This document shows positions 11,144-19,495 of a stretch of 64,000 nucleotides of DNA, piece after piece. The notes beneath the pieces are model-generated. The model saw only the letters and a list, made by a program, of their open reading frames with translations. It did no database searches and was not told the origin of the DNA. The DNA lies in assembly GCA_947495985.1 (NCBI GenBank), contig CANMBD010000001.1:992001-1056000 (forward strand). The letters are read 5' to 3'. Source of the DNA: an uncultured Sphingomonadaceae bacterium (GTDB lineage Bacteria; Pseudomonadota; Alphaproteobacteria; Sphingomonadales; Sphingomonadaceae). The position numbers and the translations under genes were made by a program. The first letter of the stretch is position 1, and each line of letters starts with the position of its first letter.

Positions 11144-11395
11144 TTATCTCTCGGCTTCAATCCGGTTCAAAATGAAACGGTGAACGGCAATCCAAAAAAA
11201 ATTGAACATCACCAAAACCAAAACTGTTGTAGTGAATTCGGCCCATCCTTCGAAATCAATGAATTTTTCGTTCAAAAAGAAGGATAGAATAATGACTGGA
11301 ACCAAAATTATTGAAACACAAAACACTGTATTTCTAGCCAGCCGACAAAGCTTTTCCTGAACTCGGAGAGATATCGTCGAAGAGCGATTTCGCAT
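11144..11395 (-). CDS. Small two-helix membrane protein, unknown function
   Basis: The 83-residue product has two clear hydrophobic segments, about residues 24-42 and 53-74, with charged ends, so it would be a hairpin inner-membrane protein. I do not recognise its family. The region is more AT-rich than its neighbours, consistent with transfer or weak constraint, and it sits between tRNA-Lys and the HU gene. A weak purine-rich stretch lies before the ATG. It could be a chance frame. Confidence 0.4.
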   Translation of the reverse strand: MRNRSSTISLRVQEKLCRLARNTVFCVSIILVPVIILSFFLNEKFIDFEGWAEFTTTVLVLVMFNFFWIAVHRFILNRIEAER

Positions 11396-11561
11396 AAAAA
11401 TTGCCTATCATCCAGATCAGAACACAGCAAGGACACTTGATTTCTAACGTCTGCTTTTGCGCCCAAAGCGAACATTAAGAGCCTCAGGAAATTTACTCTT
11501 GCAGAGAAGAAGCGCCGCCCTTACCGGCTGCTAGACGCTATACCCGAATACCCTCAATCCC

Positions 11562-11598
11562 AAAAAATGAAAAAAGGCGGGCCCCAAAGGAACCCGCC
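11562..11598 (-). terminator. Second intrinsic terminator after the HU gene
   Basis: On the reverse strand a GGCGGG/CCCGCC stem (11576-11581 with 11593-11598, extended inward by G-C pairs) is followed by two runs of five to six T. It lies behind the first terminator and would catch read-through. Confidence 0.75.
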
Positions 11599-11620
11599 TG
11601 AACTTTTCAAACAAAGCGCG

Positions 11621-11652
11621 AAAAAATGGGGAAGCGCCTAGGCACTTCCCCA
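11621..11652 (-). terminator. Intrinsic terminator of the HU gene
   Basis: Seven bases after the HU stop, the reverse strand carries TGGGGAAG/CTTCCCCA with an inner GCC-TA-GGC stem, then six T residues. This is a textbook rho-independent terminator. Confidence 0.88.
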
Positions 11653-11658
11653 ATTTAT

Positions 11659-11934
11659 TTATTTGTTAACGGCGTCCTTCAAGCCCTTGCCGGCTTTGAA
11701 TTTTGCTTGTGTAGATGCAGGAATCTGCATTGGCTCACCCGTGCGTGGGTTACGGCCTGTAGAAGCTTTACGCTTTGATGTAGAAAATGTTCCAAAACCG
11801 ACGAGACGGACTTCATTGCCGCTCTTCAGTGAACCTGTGATAGAATCGAAAACTGCGTCAACGGCTTTGCCGGCATCGCTTTTGCTGAGACCACTGTGAT
11901 CTGCTACGCTACTGATAAGATCCTGTTTATTCAT
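11659..11934 (-). CDS. hup: HU family DNA-binding protein
   Basis: HU bends and compacts chromosomal DNA as a dimer. The 91-residue product has the standard length and motifs: MNKQDLISSVA at the N-terminus, VRLVGFGTF in the middle, the DNA-contact arm GRNPRTGEPMQIPAS, and the closing FKAGKGLKDAVN. The frame runs open another 30 codons upstream, but the Met at 11934 gives the family N-terminus. It is the single gene of its unit and is followed by two intrinsic terminators. Alpha- and beta-type HU cannot be told apart here. Confidence 0.96.
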   Translation of the reverse strand: MNKQDLISSVADHSGLSKSDAGKAVDAVFDSITGSLKSGNEVRLVGFGTFSTSKRKASTGRNPRTGEPMQIPASTQAKFKAGKGLKDAVNK

Positions 11935-12185
11935 ATTGGGTATCCCCCCTTCTCTAAAAGCAATTCTTGATTGAATCGCGACTTTGTCTGGGGTCAGTAA
12001 CAACAAGAAGCCCCCTTGAGTCAAAGGAAAACCGCCGATTTTTGGGTCAAAGATGTAATATTTATGTCAAATCGTTAAATTTGGTCCAATTTCGGACATT
12101 TTCGGCCAATTACTGGCGCGTACCACAGGGAAGCCGCCGGCGAAGCTGGCAGCAATCCCCCATAACGACTCGTGTAAAGCCGCTG

Positions 12186-14621
12186 TTAGTGTCGTGCTGT
12201 GGACCCTGCATCATCGGTCACCGGGGCCGTTGCATGGCCCGCCAGTTCATCCGCATCGCTCCACTCGATCGGTTCTACTTTTTCGGCAAGAGCTTGAGCG
12301 AGAACTTCATCGGCATGTTTGACCGGAATAATCTTAAGCGAAGACGTGATATTATCTGGAATCTCGACCAGATCTTTCTCATTTTCCGCTGGTATCAAAA
12401 CCGTCGTTATGCCGCCCCGCAATGCTGCAAGCAGCTTTTCTTTCAAACCACCGATTGGCAACACGCGGCCACGCAAGGTGACTTCACCAGTCATTGCGAC
12501 ATCCCGGCGCACCGGAATACCGGTCAGCGTAGAAACAATTGCAGTCACGATACCAACACCGGCTGATGGACCGTCTTTGGGCACCGCGCCTTCTGGCAAG
12601 TGAATATGGATATCTTTACGGCTGAAAATGCTAGGTTTGATACCATAAGATGGCGCCCGCGCCTTTACAAAGGACAAGGCGGCTTGAACGGATTCGGTCA
12701 TTACCTCACCCAGCTTACCAGTCGTCTTGATCTGGCCTTTGCCAGACACTGTAACGGATTCGATAGTCAGCAATTCACCGCCAACTTCCGTCCAGGCCAG
12801 TCCGGTTACGGCCCCGACCTGATTTTCTTCCTCACCGACGCCATGGCGATATTTGCGAACACCGGCATATTCCGAAAGCGTTTCCGGCGTAATCTCTACG
12901 CTCTTATACTCACCCTCGAGTATCCGTCGAAGAGCTTTGCGCGCGAGTTTTGCAATCTCGCGTTCCAGCGTCCGTACACCAGCTTCGCGGGTATAATAGC
13001 GGATCAGGTCACGCAGCGCGTCATCCTGCAACGAAAATTCGCCTTTTTTCAGGCCATGCGCATCGACTTGCTTTTCGATCAGGTGGCGTTTTGCAATTTC
13101 GACCTTCTCGTCCTCGGTATAGCCTTCGAGCCGGATGATCTCCATGCGGTCGAGCAGCGGCTGTGGCAAATTGAGAGAATTGGCGGTTGTGACGAACATG
13201 ATGTCCGACAGATCAATATCTATTTCGAGATAATGGTCCTGAAACTTGTCATTCTGTTCCGGGTCGAGCACTTCAAGCAGTGCCGAGGCCGGGTCACCGC
13301 GAAAATCCTGACCAAGCTTGTCAATCTCATCGAGCAGGAACAATGGGTTGGACGTCCCCGCTTTTTTTAGATTTGATACAATCTTGCCAGGTAAGGAGCC
13401 AATATAGGTCCGGCGATGTCCGCGAATTTCGGCTTCATCGCGAACCCCGCCAAGCGATTGACGGACAAATTCACGGCCTGTTGCTCTGGCAATCGATCGA
13501 CCGAGAGACGTTTTACCGACACCTGGAGGGCCAACAAGACAAAGAATAGGTCCTTTCAGCTTATTGGTCCGTGCCTGAACGGCGAGATATTCAACAATCC
13601 GTTCTTTCACTTTTTCCAGAGCGAAATGATCGTCATCGAGAATCTTTTCGGCTTGTTTGATATCTTTCTTAAGCCGGGATTTCTTGCCCCATGGCAGACC
13701 CAGCAGCACATCCAGATAATTGCGGACAACCGTCGCTTCCGCAGACATGGGCTGCATGCCTTTGAGCTTTTTATATTCAGCATTGGCTTTGGTCTTGGCT
13801 TCCTTGGAGAGTTTCATCTCCTCGATTTTCTTGCCCAGCGCCGACATTTCATCGCCTTCGCCGTCTTCGCCATCACCCAGTTCGCGCTGGATAGCCTTCA
13901 TCTGTTCATTGAGATAATATTCGCGCTGGGTTTTCTCCATCTGGCGTTTCACGCGGCCGCGAATCTTCTTTTCGACCTGAAGAACGCCGAGTTCGCCTTC
14001 CATAAAGGCAAAAGCCATTTCCAGACGCTTGACCGGATCGCTCTCGATGAGCAGGCTCTGTTTGTCGGCCACTTTGACGTTTATATTAGCGGCGACCGCA
14101 TCGGCCAGACGCGATGCTTCATCAATCTCGCCAAGCTGGACCACGGTTTCGGCCGGCATTTTTTTGTTAAGTTTGGAATAATTCTCAAACTGTTCAATGA
14201 CAGAGCGCATCAACGCCGCTGCTTCCGGACCTTCCACGGACTGCTCGTCGATCAAATCCACTTGCGCCAGCACGAAGCCGTCATCTTTCTCTTCCAGCGA
14301 AACATGTTTTGCGCGCTGTTTGCCCTCAACCAGCACGCGAACCGTTCCATCCGGCAACTTCAAAAGCTGAAGCACCGTCGCCACAACGCCAAGATCATAA
14401 AGCTGATCGCGTGCCGGATCATCTTCCGCCGGATCCAGCTGCGCCACCAGAAAAATTTCCTTGTCGCTATCCATGGCCTTTTCCAGAGCCACGACCGATT
14501 TGTCACGGCCCACAAAAAGCGGGACGATCATATTGGGGAACACCACAATATCGCGCAGCGGCAACAAAGGCAGCGCCTTGGCTTCGGGATTATTGGCAGA
14601 TGTGGAATCGGACTGGGACAT
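12186..14621 (-). CDS. lon: ATP-dependent protease Lon
   Basis: Lon unfolds and degrades damaged and regulatory cytoplasmic proteins. The 811-residue chain has the N-terminal substrate domain (from PLLPLRDIVVFP), a coiled region, an AAA+ domain with Walker A GPPGVGKTS near residue 360 and LFLLDEIDKLG, and the protease domain with the catalytic Ser in PKDGPSAGVG near 683 and Lys in GLKEKLLAAL near 727. The C-terminal tail beyond the protease domain is acidic. A heat-shock-type promoter lies upstream (see 14675-14703), which fits its stress role. Confidence 0.98.
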   Translation of the reverse strand: MSQSDSTSANNPEAKALPLLPLRDIVVFPNMIVPLFVGRDKSVVALEKAMDSDKEIFLVAQLDPAEDDPARDQLYDLGVVATVLQLLKLPDGTVRVLVEGKQRAKHVSLEEKDDGFVLAQVDLIDEQSVEGPEAAALMRSVIEQFENYSKLNKKMPAETVVQLGEIDEASRLADAVAANINVKVADKQSLLIESDPVKRLEMAFAFMEGELGVLQVEKKIRGRVKRQMEKTQREYYLNEQMKAIQRELGDGEDGEGDEMSALGKKIEEMKLSKEAKTKANAEYKKLKGMQPMSAEATVVRNYLDVLLGLPWGKKSRLKKDIKQAEKILDDDHFALEKVKERIVEYLAVQARTNKLKGPILCLVGPPGVGKTSLGRSIARATGREFVRQSLGGVRDEAEIRGHRRTYIGSLPGKIVSNLKKAGTSNPLFLLDEIDKLGQDFRGDPASALLEVLDPEQNDKFQDHYLEIDIDLSDIMFVTTANSLNLPQPLLDRMEIIRLEGYTEDEKVEIAKRHLIEKQVDAHGLKKGEFSLQDDALRDLIRYYTREAGVRTLEREIAKLARKALRRILEGEYKSVEITPETLSEYAGVRKYRHGVGEEENQVGAVTGLAWTEVGGELLTIESVTVSGKGQIKTTGKLGEVMTESVQAALSFVKARAPSYGIKPSIFSRKDIHIHLPEGAVPKDGPSAGVGIVTAIVSTLTGIPVRRDVAMTGEVTLRGRVLPIGGLKEKLLAALRGGITTVLIPAENEKDLVEIPDNITSSLKIIPVKHADEVLAQALAEKVEPIEWSDADELAGHATAPVTDDAGSTARH

Positions 14622-14674
14622 TTATACTCCAAACTATGGCGCGAGATTCGGTACTGACTGCGCGCCTGTCAGCC

Positions 14675-14703
14675 TATATGGGGCGCACTCAGATGACTTC
14701 AAC
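14675..14703 (-). promoter_or_regulatory. Candidate RpoH (sigma-32) promoter of lon
   Basis: Read on the reverse strand, GTTGAAG (14703-14697) is separated by 13 bases from CCCCATATA (14683-14675). This fits the sigma-32 consensus CTTGAA-N13-17-CCCCATnT closely. Transcription would begin near 14668, leaving a leader of about 45 bases before the lon ATG. Confidence 0.7.
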
Positions 14704-14741
14704 CACTATAAAACCATCAGAGCAGGAAAGCGGCAATACCG

Positions 14742-15077
14742 CTAAAAGGGAAGCTTGAAGCCTGCCGGCAGGCCCATACCGCCTGTCATTTTGCCCATTT
14801 CCTCGTTACTGACAGCATCTGCTTTGTCACGTGCATCGTTAAACGCTGCCGCAACCAGATCTTCCAAAATACCTTTTTCTTCTGCCTTCATAAGACTTTC
14901 ATCGATGCTGACGCCCAATATACGACCCTTGGCAGTTGCTTTGACAGACACTAATCCGCCACCGGATTTACCCTCTACCTCGATGCTGTCGAGCTTGGCC
15001 TGTGCTTCCTCCATCTGCGTTTGAACCGTTTGCGCGGCTTCTTGTGCCGCTTTGATCATTTCTTCCATAGATTTCAT
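14742..15077 (-). CDS. ybaB: YbaB/EbfC family nucleoid-associated protein
   Basis: This 111-residue protein has the family layout: an N-terminal helix (MKSMEEMIKAAQEAAQTVQ), a central beta region (GGGLVSVKATAKGRILGVSID) and a C-terminal helix with a MGLPAGFKLPF tail. Family members bind DNA as dimers and often sit next to dnaX. Here the ATG overlaps the dnaX stop by four bases, so the two are coupled. recR, the usual third gene, lies about 17 kb away. Confidence 0.94.
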   Translation of the reverse strand: MKSMEEMIKAAQEAAQTVQTQMEEAQAKLDSIEVEGKSGGGLVSVKATAKGRILGVSIDESLMKAEEKGILEDLVAAAFNDARDKADAVSNEEMGKMTGGMGLPAGFKLPF

Positions 15078-16888
15078 GCTTGTGAGCTCCTCGATTCAGG
15101 CCGAGTTCCAATTTGCGCCTGATCCATGTCATTTTCCAGTAATTCCGCGTCGGGAAAAGCCTCGAAAGCGGCCTTCACGAGCGGTGTGTCCAATATAGCC
15201 TGAGTGGCGGCATCCTGATCAAGCTGCGCTTGCTCAGAAATACTGGGCTTTGCTTCGCCCTGCCCCTCCTTTATTGTCCACACGGCACCTGTAGCCTCTT
15301 TCAGCGCGTCAGTGATCTTTTTCACGTCAGATGCTGCAATCGGCCGCGCAGATTGATATTCAATGACCGGCGCTGAAAAGCTGATGATACGCATATCAGC
15401 TATTAATATGCTTTCCAATATCGGTGACACGCCGCCGATAATATTGATCACACCCTGAAAATCCTGTGGCTGAAAATCCTGTGGCAGGTTATTTTCAGGG
15501 ACCTGCTGTTCGGTTTGGGGATTTTCCGGCGATTGAGGCTCGACATATTCCGGTTTGGTGGTCTGGGCAGGAACATCAGCCACCGGTGCGGGTGGTGCCT
15601 CGTGAACAGGTGCAGCACTGCCTTCCGGAGCGACTTCACCGGCAGTTGGAGCCGCAGGGGTAGCACCTTGCGACAACATTTTCGCCAGTTCACCCGGATC
15701 CGGCATATCGGCTGCGCAAAGCACTCGCAAAAGCGCCATATCACAAGCTTCACGTGGCATATGTGCTTGCTGAACTTCTTCATAACCTTTCAGAAGAAGC
15801 TGCCATAACCTATGAAGAACAGGAAAAGATAATTGCTCAGACCAAGCGCCAAGTTGCGCTTTGGCTTCATCGGACAAGGTAGGGTCATTGGCCCGCCCGA
15901 CCTTGTACAAAGTCACCTGATGGCAAAGCGACAACAGCCCGTTCATCAGCGAAAGAGGTTCTACGCCCACGCGATATTGTGCATCAATCGCATCAAGTAG
16001 AGCCTGAGAATCCGCCTCCAAAAGCAGTCCAAACAACCGGCGCACGGCGCTGCGATCAGACAGTCCCAGCATTTCCCGGATCTGCGCCGCTTTGACGTCA
16101 CCGCCTTCTTCCATATTAGCATGGGCAATCGCTTGATCGAGGATGGAAAGGCCATCGCGAACCGATCCCTCGGCCGCTTGGGCAATCAGGTCGAGCGCTT
16201 CCTGCTCTGCCTGTACGTTTTCTTTTTCGACGATATGCGCGAAATGGGCGGACAATTGCTCCGCCTTGATCCGCTTCAGATCAAAGCGCTGGCAACGAGA
16301 AAGCACCGTAATCGGCACTTTATTCACTTCCGTTGTCGCAAAGATGAATTTCACATGGGCCGGCGGCTCTTCCAGCGTTTTCAAAAGCGCATTGAAGGCG
16401 TTTTTCGACAGCATGTGGACTTCGTCGATAATATATATCTTGTAGCGCGCGGAAACTGAGGAATAGCGCACTGCCTCGATAATCTCGCGGACATCATCGA
16501 CACCTGTATGGCTTGCGGCGTCCATTTCGATAACATCGATAAAGCTGCCCTCGGCAATCGAGCGGCATGGCTCGCATTTTCCGCAAGGATCAATCGTTGG
16601 ACCACCCTGCCCGTCTTCACCAACGCAGTTAAGCGCCTTTGCAATCAGCCGGGCGGTCGATGTTTTGCCCACCCCGCGCACGCCGGTCATCAAAAACGCA
16701 TGGGCCAGACGGTCGCGCTTGATGGCATTGCCCAGCGTCTGGACCATGGCATCCTGCCCGATAAGCTCGGCAAAGCTGGACGGCCGGTATTTGCGCGCCA
16801 GCACGCGGTACGGCTGTGCAGCGGCAGGGGCCGGATCGATGGGCGCTTCCACGCCGCCAGCGGCAAATATGTCGGGTGAATCGGACAT
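15074..16888 (-). CDS. dnaX: DNA polymerase III subunit gamma/tau
   Basis: DnaX is the motor subunit of the clamp loader. Walker A (GVRGVGKTSTAR), the four-Cys zinc module (C-x-n-CGKCEPC), DEVHMLS, and the sensor region ATTEVNKVPITVLSRCQRF are all present. From about residue 400 a Pro/Glu/Ala-rich linker leads to the tau C-terminal domain. The 604-residue length matches alphaproteobacterial tau. I saw no obvious slippery A-run that would suggest a frameshifted gamma form. Confidence 0.97.
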   Translation of the reverse strand: MSDSPDIFAAGGVEAPIDPAPAAAQPYRVLARKYRPSSFAELIGQDAMVQTLGNAIKRDRLAHAFLMTGVRGVGKTSTARLIAKALNCVGEDGQGGPTIDPCGKCEPCRSIAEGSFIDVIEMDAASHTGVDDVREIIEAVRYSSVSARYKIYIIDEVHMLSKNAFNALLKTLEEPPAHVKFIFATTEVNKVPITVLSRCQRFDLKRIKAEQLSAHFAHIVEKENVQAEQEALDLIAQAAEGSVRDGLSILDQAIAHANMEEGGDVKAAQIREMLGLSDRSAVRRLFGLLLEADSQALLDAIDAQYRVGVEPLSLMNGLLSLCHQVTLYKVGRANDPTLSDEAKAQLGAWSEQLSFPVLHRLWQLLLKGYEEVQQAHMPREACDMALLRVLCAADMPDPGELAKMLSQGATPAAPTAGEVAPEGSAAPVHEAPPAPVADVPAQTTKPEYVEPQSPENPQTEQQVPENNLPQDFQPQDFQGVINIIGGVSPILESILIADMRIISFSAPVIEYQSARPIAASDVKKITDALKEATGAVWTIKEGQGEAKPSISEQAQLDQDAATQAILDTPLVKAAFEAFPDAELLENDMDQAQIGTRPESRSSQA

Positions 16889-16969
16889 GGCGTGAGTTTA
16901 GGCGCTAGCCGTCAGCTTGTCGAAGCTTAAACAGCGATTGGCCACAAAAGCCTGTGTATATTTTGTGAG

Positions 16970-17060
16970 TAGGAGCCGGGCGACCCGCAGAAAAATCGTT
17001 ACGGCTGCTTCCTTCCGGATCTGACCGGGTTGGCGAAAACTACGTCCACCCGACTCCCGC
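16970..17060 (-). ncRNA. ffs: Signal recognition particle RNA, small (4.5S) type
   Basis: The reverse strand carries the conserved apical hairpin CAGATCCGGAAGGAAGCAGC with the GGAA tetraloop and the Ffh-binding internal loop. The flanks GGGAGTCGGGTGG and CGCCCGGCTCCT can pair to form the long hairpin. The ends are estimated from this pairing. It lies between dnaX and the beta-lactamase gene, with its own unit. Confidence 0.93.
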
Positions 17061-17114
17061 TGCGCATATGGCGGGGAGTCGCACAGAATTCAAGTGTGGT
17101 TTTAACTCGAGCGC

Positions 17115-18035
17115 CTAATCTGGAAGCGCAATCATTTGTGCGGCGAAGCGGGCGATAGAGGCCATGGCGATATCTACCTCCTTGATTGGTACCTGTGGAC
17201 GATCGGTATAAACGGTCAGAATAACCGGTTTGCCCGCATATTCAGCAGTGGAAGGCCATATAATCGCAATATCGTTGACGGCGATTCCGCCCGAAGCGGT
17301 GCCGGTTTTATCACCGACAGGCCAGCCCTTAGGCAAACCGGCCCGTATCCGCGACGCGCCGGTTTTACTGTCTTTCAACCACTTTTGCAGCGTCAACTTA
17401 TCAATATCCAGCGCGGCATCCTCTATCGTCAACTTACGCATCAACATCGCCATAGCCTCTGGCGTGGTGGTATCGCGCGGGTCACCGGGGGCGTTTTCGT
17501 TTAAATCCGGTTCCATGCGGTCCAGACGAGTGACATCATCCCCTTGCGAGCGGGCGAAATCTGTAAAAGCCTGCGGCCCTCCAATCGCGTTGAGAATCAA
17601 ATTGGCTGCGGCATTATCGCTGGTCATCACCGTCGCCCCTGCAAGTTGATGAAGGGATACCGGCTCTTTGGCGGCGAGTTTTTCCTCTACAAAAGGCATA
17701 TAGGGTACGCCATCGGCGGGTTTCAGTTCAAATTCTTCGAACATATCAACTGTTCCAGCCTGATGCGCTGCGAAAAGGGCGGATGCCAGAGCGGCCTTGA
17801 AAGTTGAACACATGGCAAAGCGTTCACTGCCCCGATACGACATGAGCAGCCCACCATCACCATCCACCAAAGCCACACCGAGACGCCCACCAATGCGTTT
17901 CTCAATCTCCGCCATCTGGGGCGCGTCATATATAGTCTGCTTGCTCCCCGTATCACGGCTGGTATTGGATTTTGCCATACAACCGCTGAGCAGAAGCAGA
18001 CCGGATGACAGCATGAATCTCCGGCGATCAAACAA
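17115..18035 (-). CDS. Class A beta-lactamase, predicted Tat lipoprotein
   Basis: The 306-residue protein has every class A landmark: S-T-F-K at residues 77-80, SDN at 139-141, EPDLN at 175-179 (the general-base Glu) and KTG at 243-245. Residue 76 is Cys, the Ambler 69 position, but no Cys appears after KTG, so no carbapenemase-type C69-C238 disulfide is expected. The N-terminus FDRRRFMLSSGLLLLSGC joins a twin-arginine motif to a lipobox with Cys19. The TTG start has AAGGAG seven bases upstream, within the ferredoxin coding end, and only two bases separate the genes. Substrate range cannot be read from sequence. Confidence 0.92.
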   Translation of the reverse strand: MFDRRRFMLSSGLLLLSGCMAKSNTSRDTGSKQTIYDAPQMAEIEKRIGGRLGVALVDGDGGLLMSYRGSERFAMCSTFKAALASALFAAHQAGTVDMFEEFELKPADGVPYMPFVEEKLAAKEPVSLHQLAGATVMTSDNAAANLILNAIGGPQAFTDFARSQGDDVTRLDRMEPDLNENAPGDPRDTTTPEAMAMLMRKLTIEDAALDIDKLTLQKWLKDSKTGASRIRAGLPKGWPVGDKTGTASGGIAVNDIAIIWPSTAEYAGKPVILTVYTDRPQVPIKEVDIAMASIARFAAQMIALPD

Positions 18036-18037
18036 TG

Positions 18038-18379
18038 CTAAACTCCTTGCATATTGCGGCTTTCCGCCGGGATATGGACAGTCAGCTCATCGAGCTCGGG
18101 GGTCAGCGTAATCTGACAGGCCAGACGGCTGGTCCGCCGGGCTCCGGCGGCCAGATCGAGCATATCCTCTTCCATCTCTGTCGCTTCCGGTAATTTGTCG
18201 AAATCTTGGGCATCAACAATCACATGGCAAGTGGAACAAGCCATCTGGCCTTCGCATGTGCCTTCCAAAGGCTGGTCATTAACCTGCGCGATAGTCAACA
18301 GATCATCACCATCAGATGCGGTTGCTGTTACCGTCTGCTCACCATCAGCACTGATAAAATTCACTTTAATGTCGCTCAT
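18038..18379 (-). CDS. 2Fe-2S ferredoxin (adrenodoxin/Isc type)
   Basis: The 113-residue protein binds one [2Fe-2S] cluster through Cys42, Cys48, Cys51 and Cys88, the C-x5-C-x2-C-xn-C pattern of vertebrate-type and ISC ferredoxins. It probably passes electrons to Fe-S cluster assembly or to a P450 or hydroxylase. It follows two cysteine desulfurase genes with a four-base overlap, which favours the Fe-S assembly role. No iscU, iscA or hscAB gene is next to it. Confidence 0.93.
   Translation of the reverse strand: MSDIKVNFISADGEQTVTATASDGDDLLTIAQVNDQPLEGTCEGQMACSTCHVIVDAQDFDKLPEATEMEEDMLDLAAGARRTSRLACQITLTPELDELTVHIPAESRNMQGV
18043..18048 (-). promoter_or_regulatory. Ribosome-binding site of the beta-lactamase, inside the ferredoxin gene
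   Basis: On the reverse strand AAGGAG lies in the last sense codons of the ferredoxin gene, seven bases before the TTG start at 18035. It decides the start and implies coupled translation. Confidence 0.8.
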
Positions 18380-19491
18380 GAAAGTTGCGCCTCGACCGCT
18401 TCGTTTATAGATTTTGCCGCCATTTCGATGTCTTCCAGACTGTTATACCGGCCAAATCCCAGACGAATCGAGGATTTGATCTGTAGGGGTTCCAGACCCA
18501 ATGCTGCCAGCACATGGCTCGGGCGGCCAGAACCACTGGCACAGGCTGATCCGGCAGAAAACGCCACGCCGCGGACATCCGACATCAAGCGCGCCACATC
18601 AACGCCATCCCGCCGGATATTGAGATTGCCCATATAGCGTTGATCCATTGCGCCGTTGATCGTCCAGTCTGCAAAACTGGTCCGGGCCTTATCTGCCAGA
18701 GCCTGAATATGGGCTGCATCGACATTATGCCGGTCGGAACAAAGCGCTGCCGCTCGACCGAACCCGGCACATAAGGCGGGTGACAAGGTTCCCGACCGGA
18801 TACCCCGTTCCTGTCCGCCGCCATGGATCATGGGCGGCGGATCAATCCCCTCACGAACCCACAAGGCGCCAATGCCTTTGGGGCCGTATATTTTATGCGC
18901 CGATATCGCTGCCAAATCGACATTTTCGGGAACGGCGACCCGGCCATAGCCTTGAACGACATCACACAGCATCAGCGCGCCATGCTCATGCGCCAGTCTG
19001 GCAATGGCTTCGACCGGCTGAATGACGCCAATCTCGTTATTGACCAGCATCGCGGCGACAAGTGCGGTCTTTTCGTCAATCGCCCCGCCCAACTCTTTCA
19101 ATGACACAATGCCGTCAGGGCCTATCGGATGCCGTTCGACCATGAAGCCATGCTCTTTGTAAGATAGTGCGGTATCACGAACCGCCGCATGTTCACTGTC
19201 CAGAACGATAATTTTGTCGCGTCCGGCGGCTTTCAGGGCATGAACAGCCCCAAAACCCAGGTTGATGGCTTCCGTCGCGCTGCCCGCGAAAAATAGCTTT
19301 CCGTTCTTCGGTAAAAGGTTAGCCACCTGATCCCTCGCCACCTCCACGGCGGCCGCAGCTTTACGGCCCAATAAATGCGCGCTGTGTGGGTTACCGAAAT
19401 TGTCGCGCAGCCAGGGAACCATGGCGTCAAACACTTCCGGTGCGAGCGGCGTTGTCGCCTGATTATCGAGATAGATCGGTTCTTTGGCCAT
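18376..19491 (-). CDS. Cysteine desulfurase family protein (NifS/IscS-like), copy 1
   Basis: This PLP enzyme takes sulfur from cysteine for Fe-S clusters or thiolation. The 371-residue chain carries the PLP Lys in SAHKIYGPKG and the catalytic Cys in SAGSACASGSGRPSHVL, with the N-terminal YLDNQATTP. The Met at 19491 gives this standard N-terminus and leaves four bases after the upstream paralogue; a longer start would add an unmatched leader. The stop overlaps the ferredoxin ATG. Confidence 0.92.
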   Translation of the reverse strand: MAKEPIYLDNQATTPLAPEVFDAMVPWLRDNFGNPHSAHLLGRKAAAAVEVARDQVANLLPKNGKLFFAGSATEAINLGFGAVHALKAAGRDKIIVLDSEHAAVRDTALSYKEHGFMVERHPIGPDGIVSLKELGGAIDEKTALVAAMLVNNEIGVIQPVEAIARLAHEHGALMLCDVVQGYGRVAVPENVDLAAISAHKIYGPKGIGALWVREGIDPPPMIHGGGQERGIRSGTLSPALCAGFGRAAALCSDRHNVDAAHIQALADKARTSFADWTINGAMDQRYMGNLNIRRDGVDVARLMSDVRGVAFSAGSACASGSGRPSHVLAALGLEPLQIKSSIRLGFGRYNSLEDIEMAAKSINEAVEAQLS

Positions 19492-19495
19492 CGGA

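Noticed and set aside
11935-12185. A TTGACT element upstream of the HU gene as a sigma-70 promoter
   Set aside because: The matching -10 (GTTACT) after 17 bases has only three of six consensus positions, too weak to report as a feature.
13416-14657. A 413-codon open frame antisense to lon
   Set aside because: Lon is certain on the other strand. The shadow product is rich in Phe, His and Arg with no motif.
15074-16888. Programmed frameshift in dnaX to make a short gamma form
   Set aside because: No run of A or other slippery heptamer followed by a hairpin was seen in the middle of the gene.
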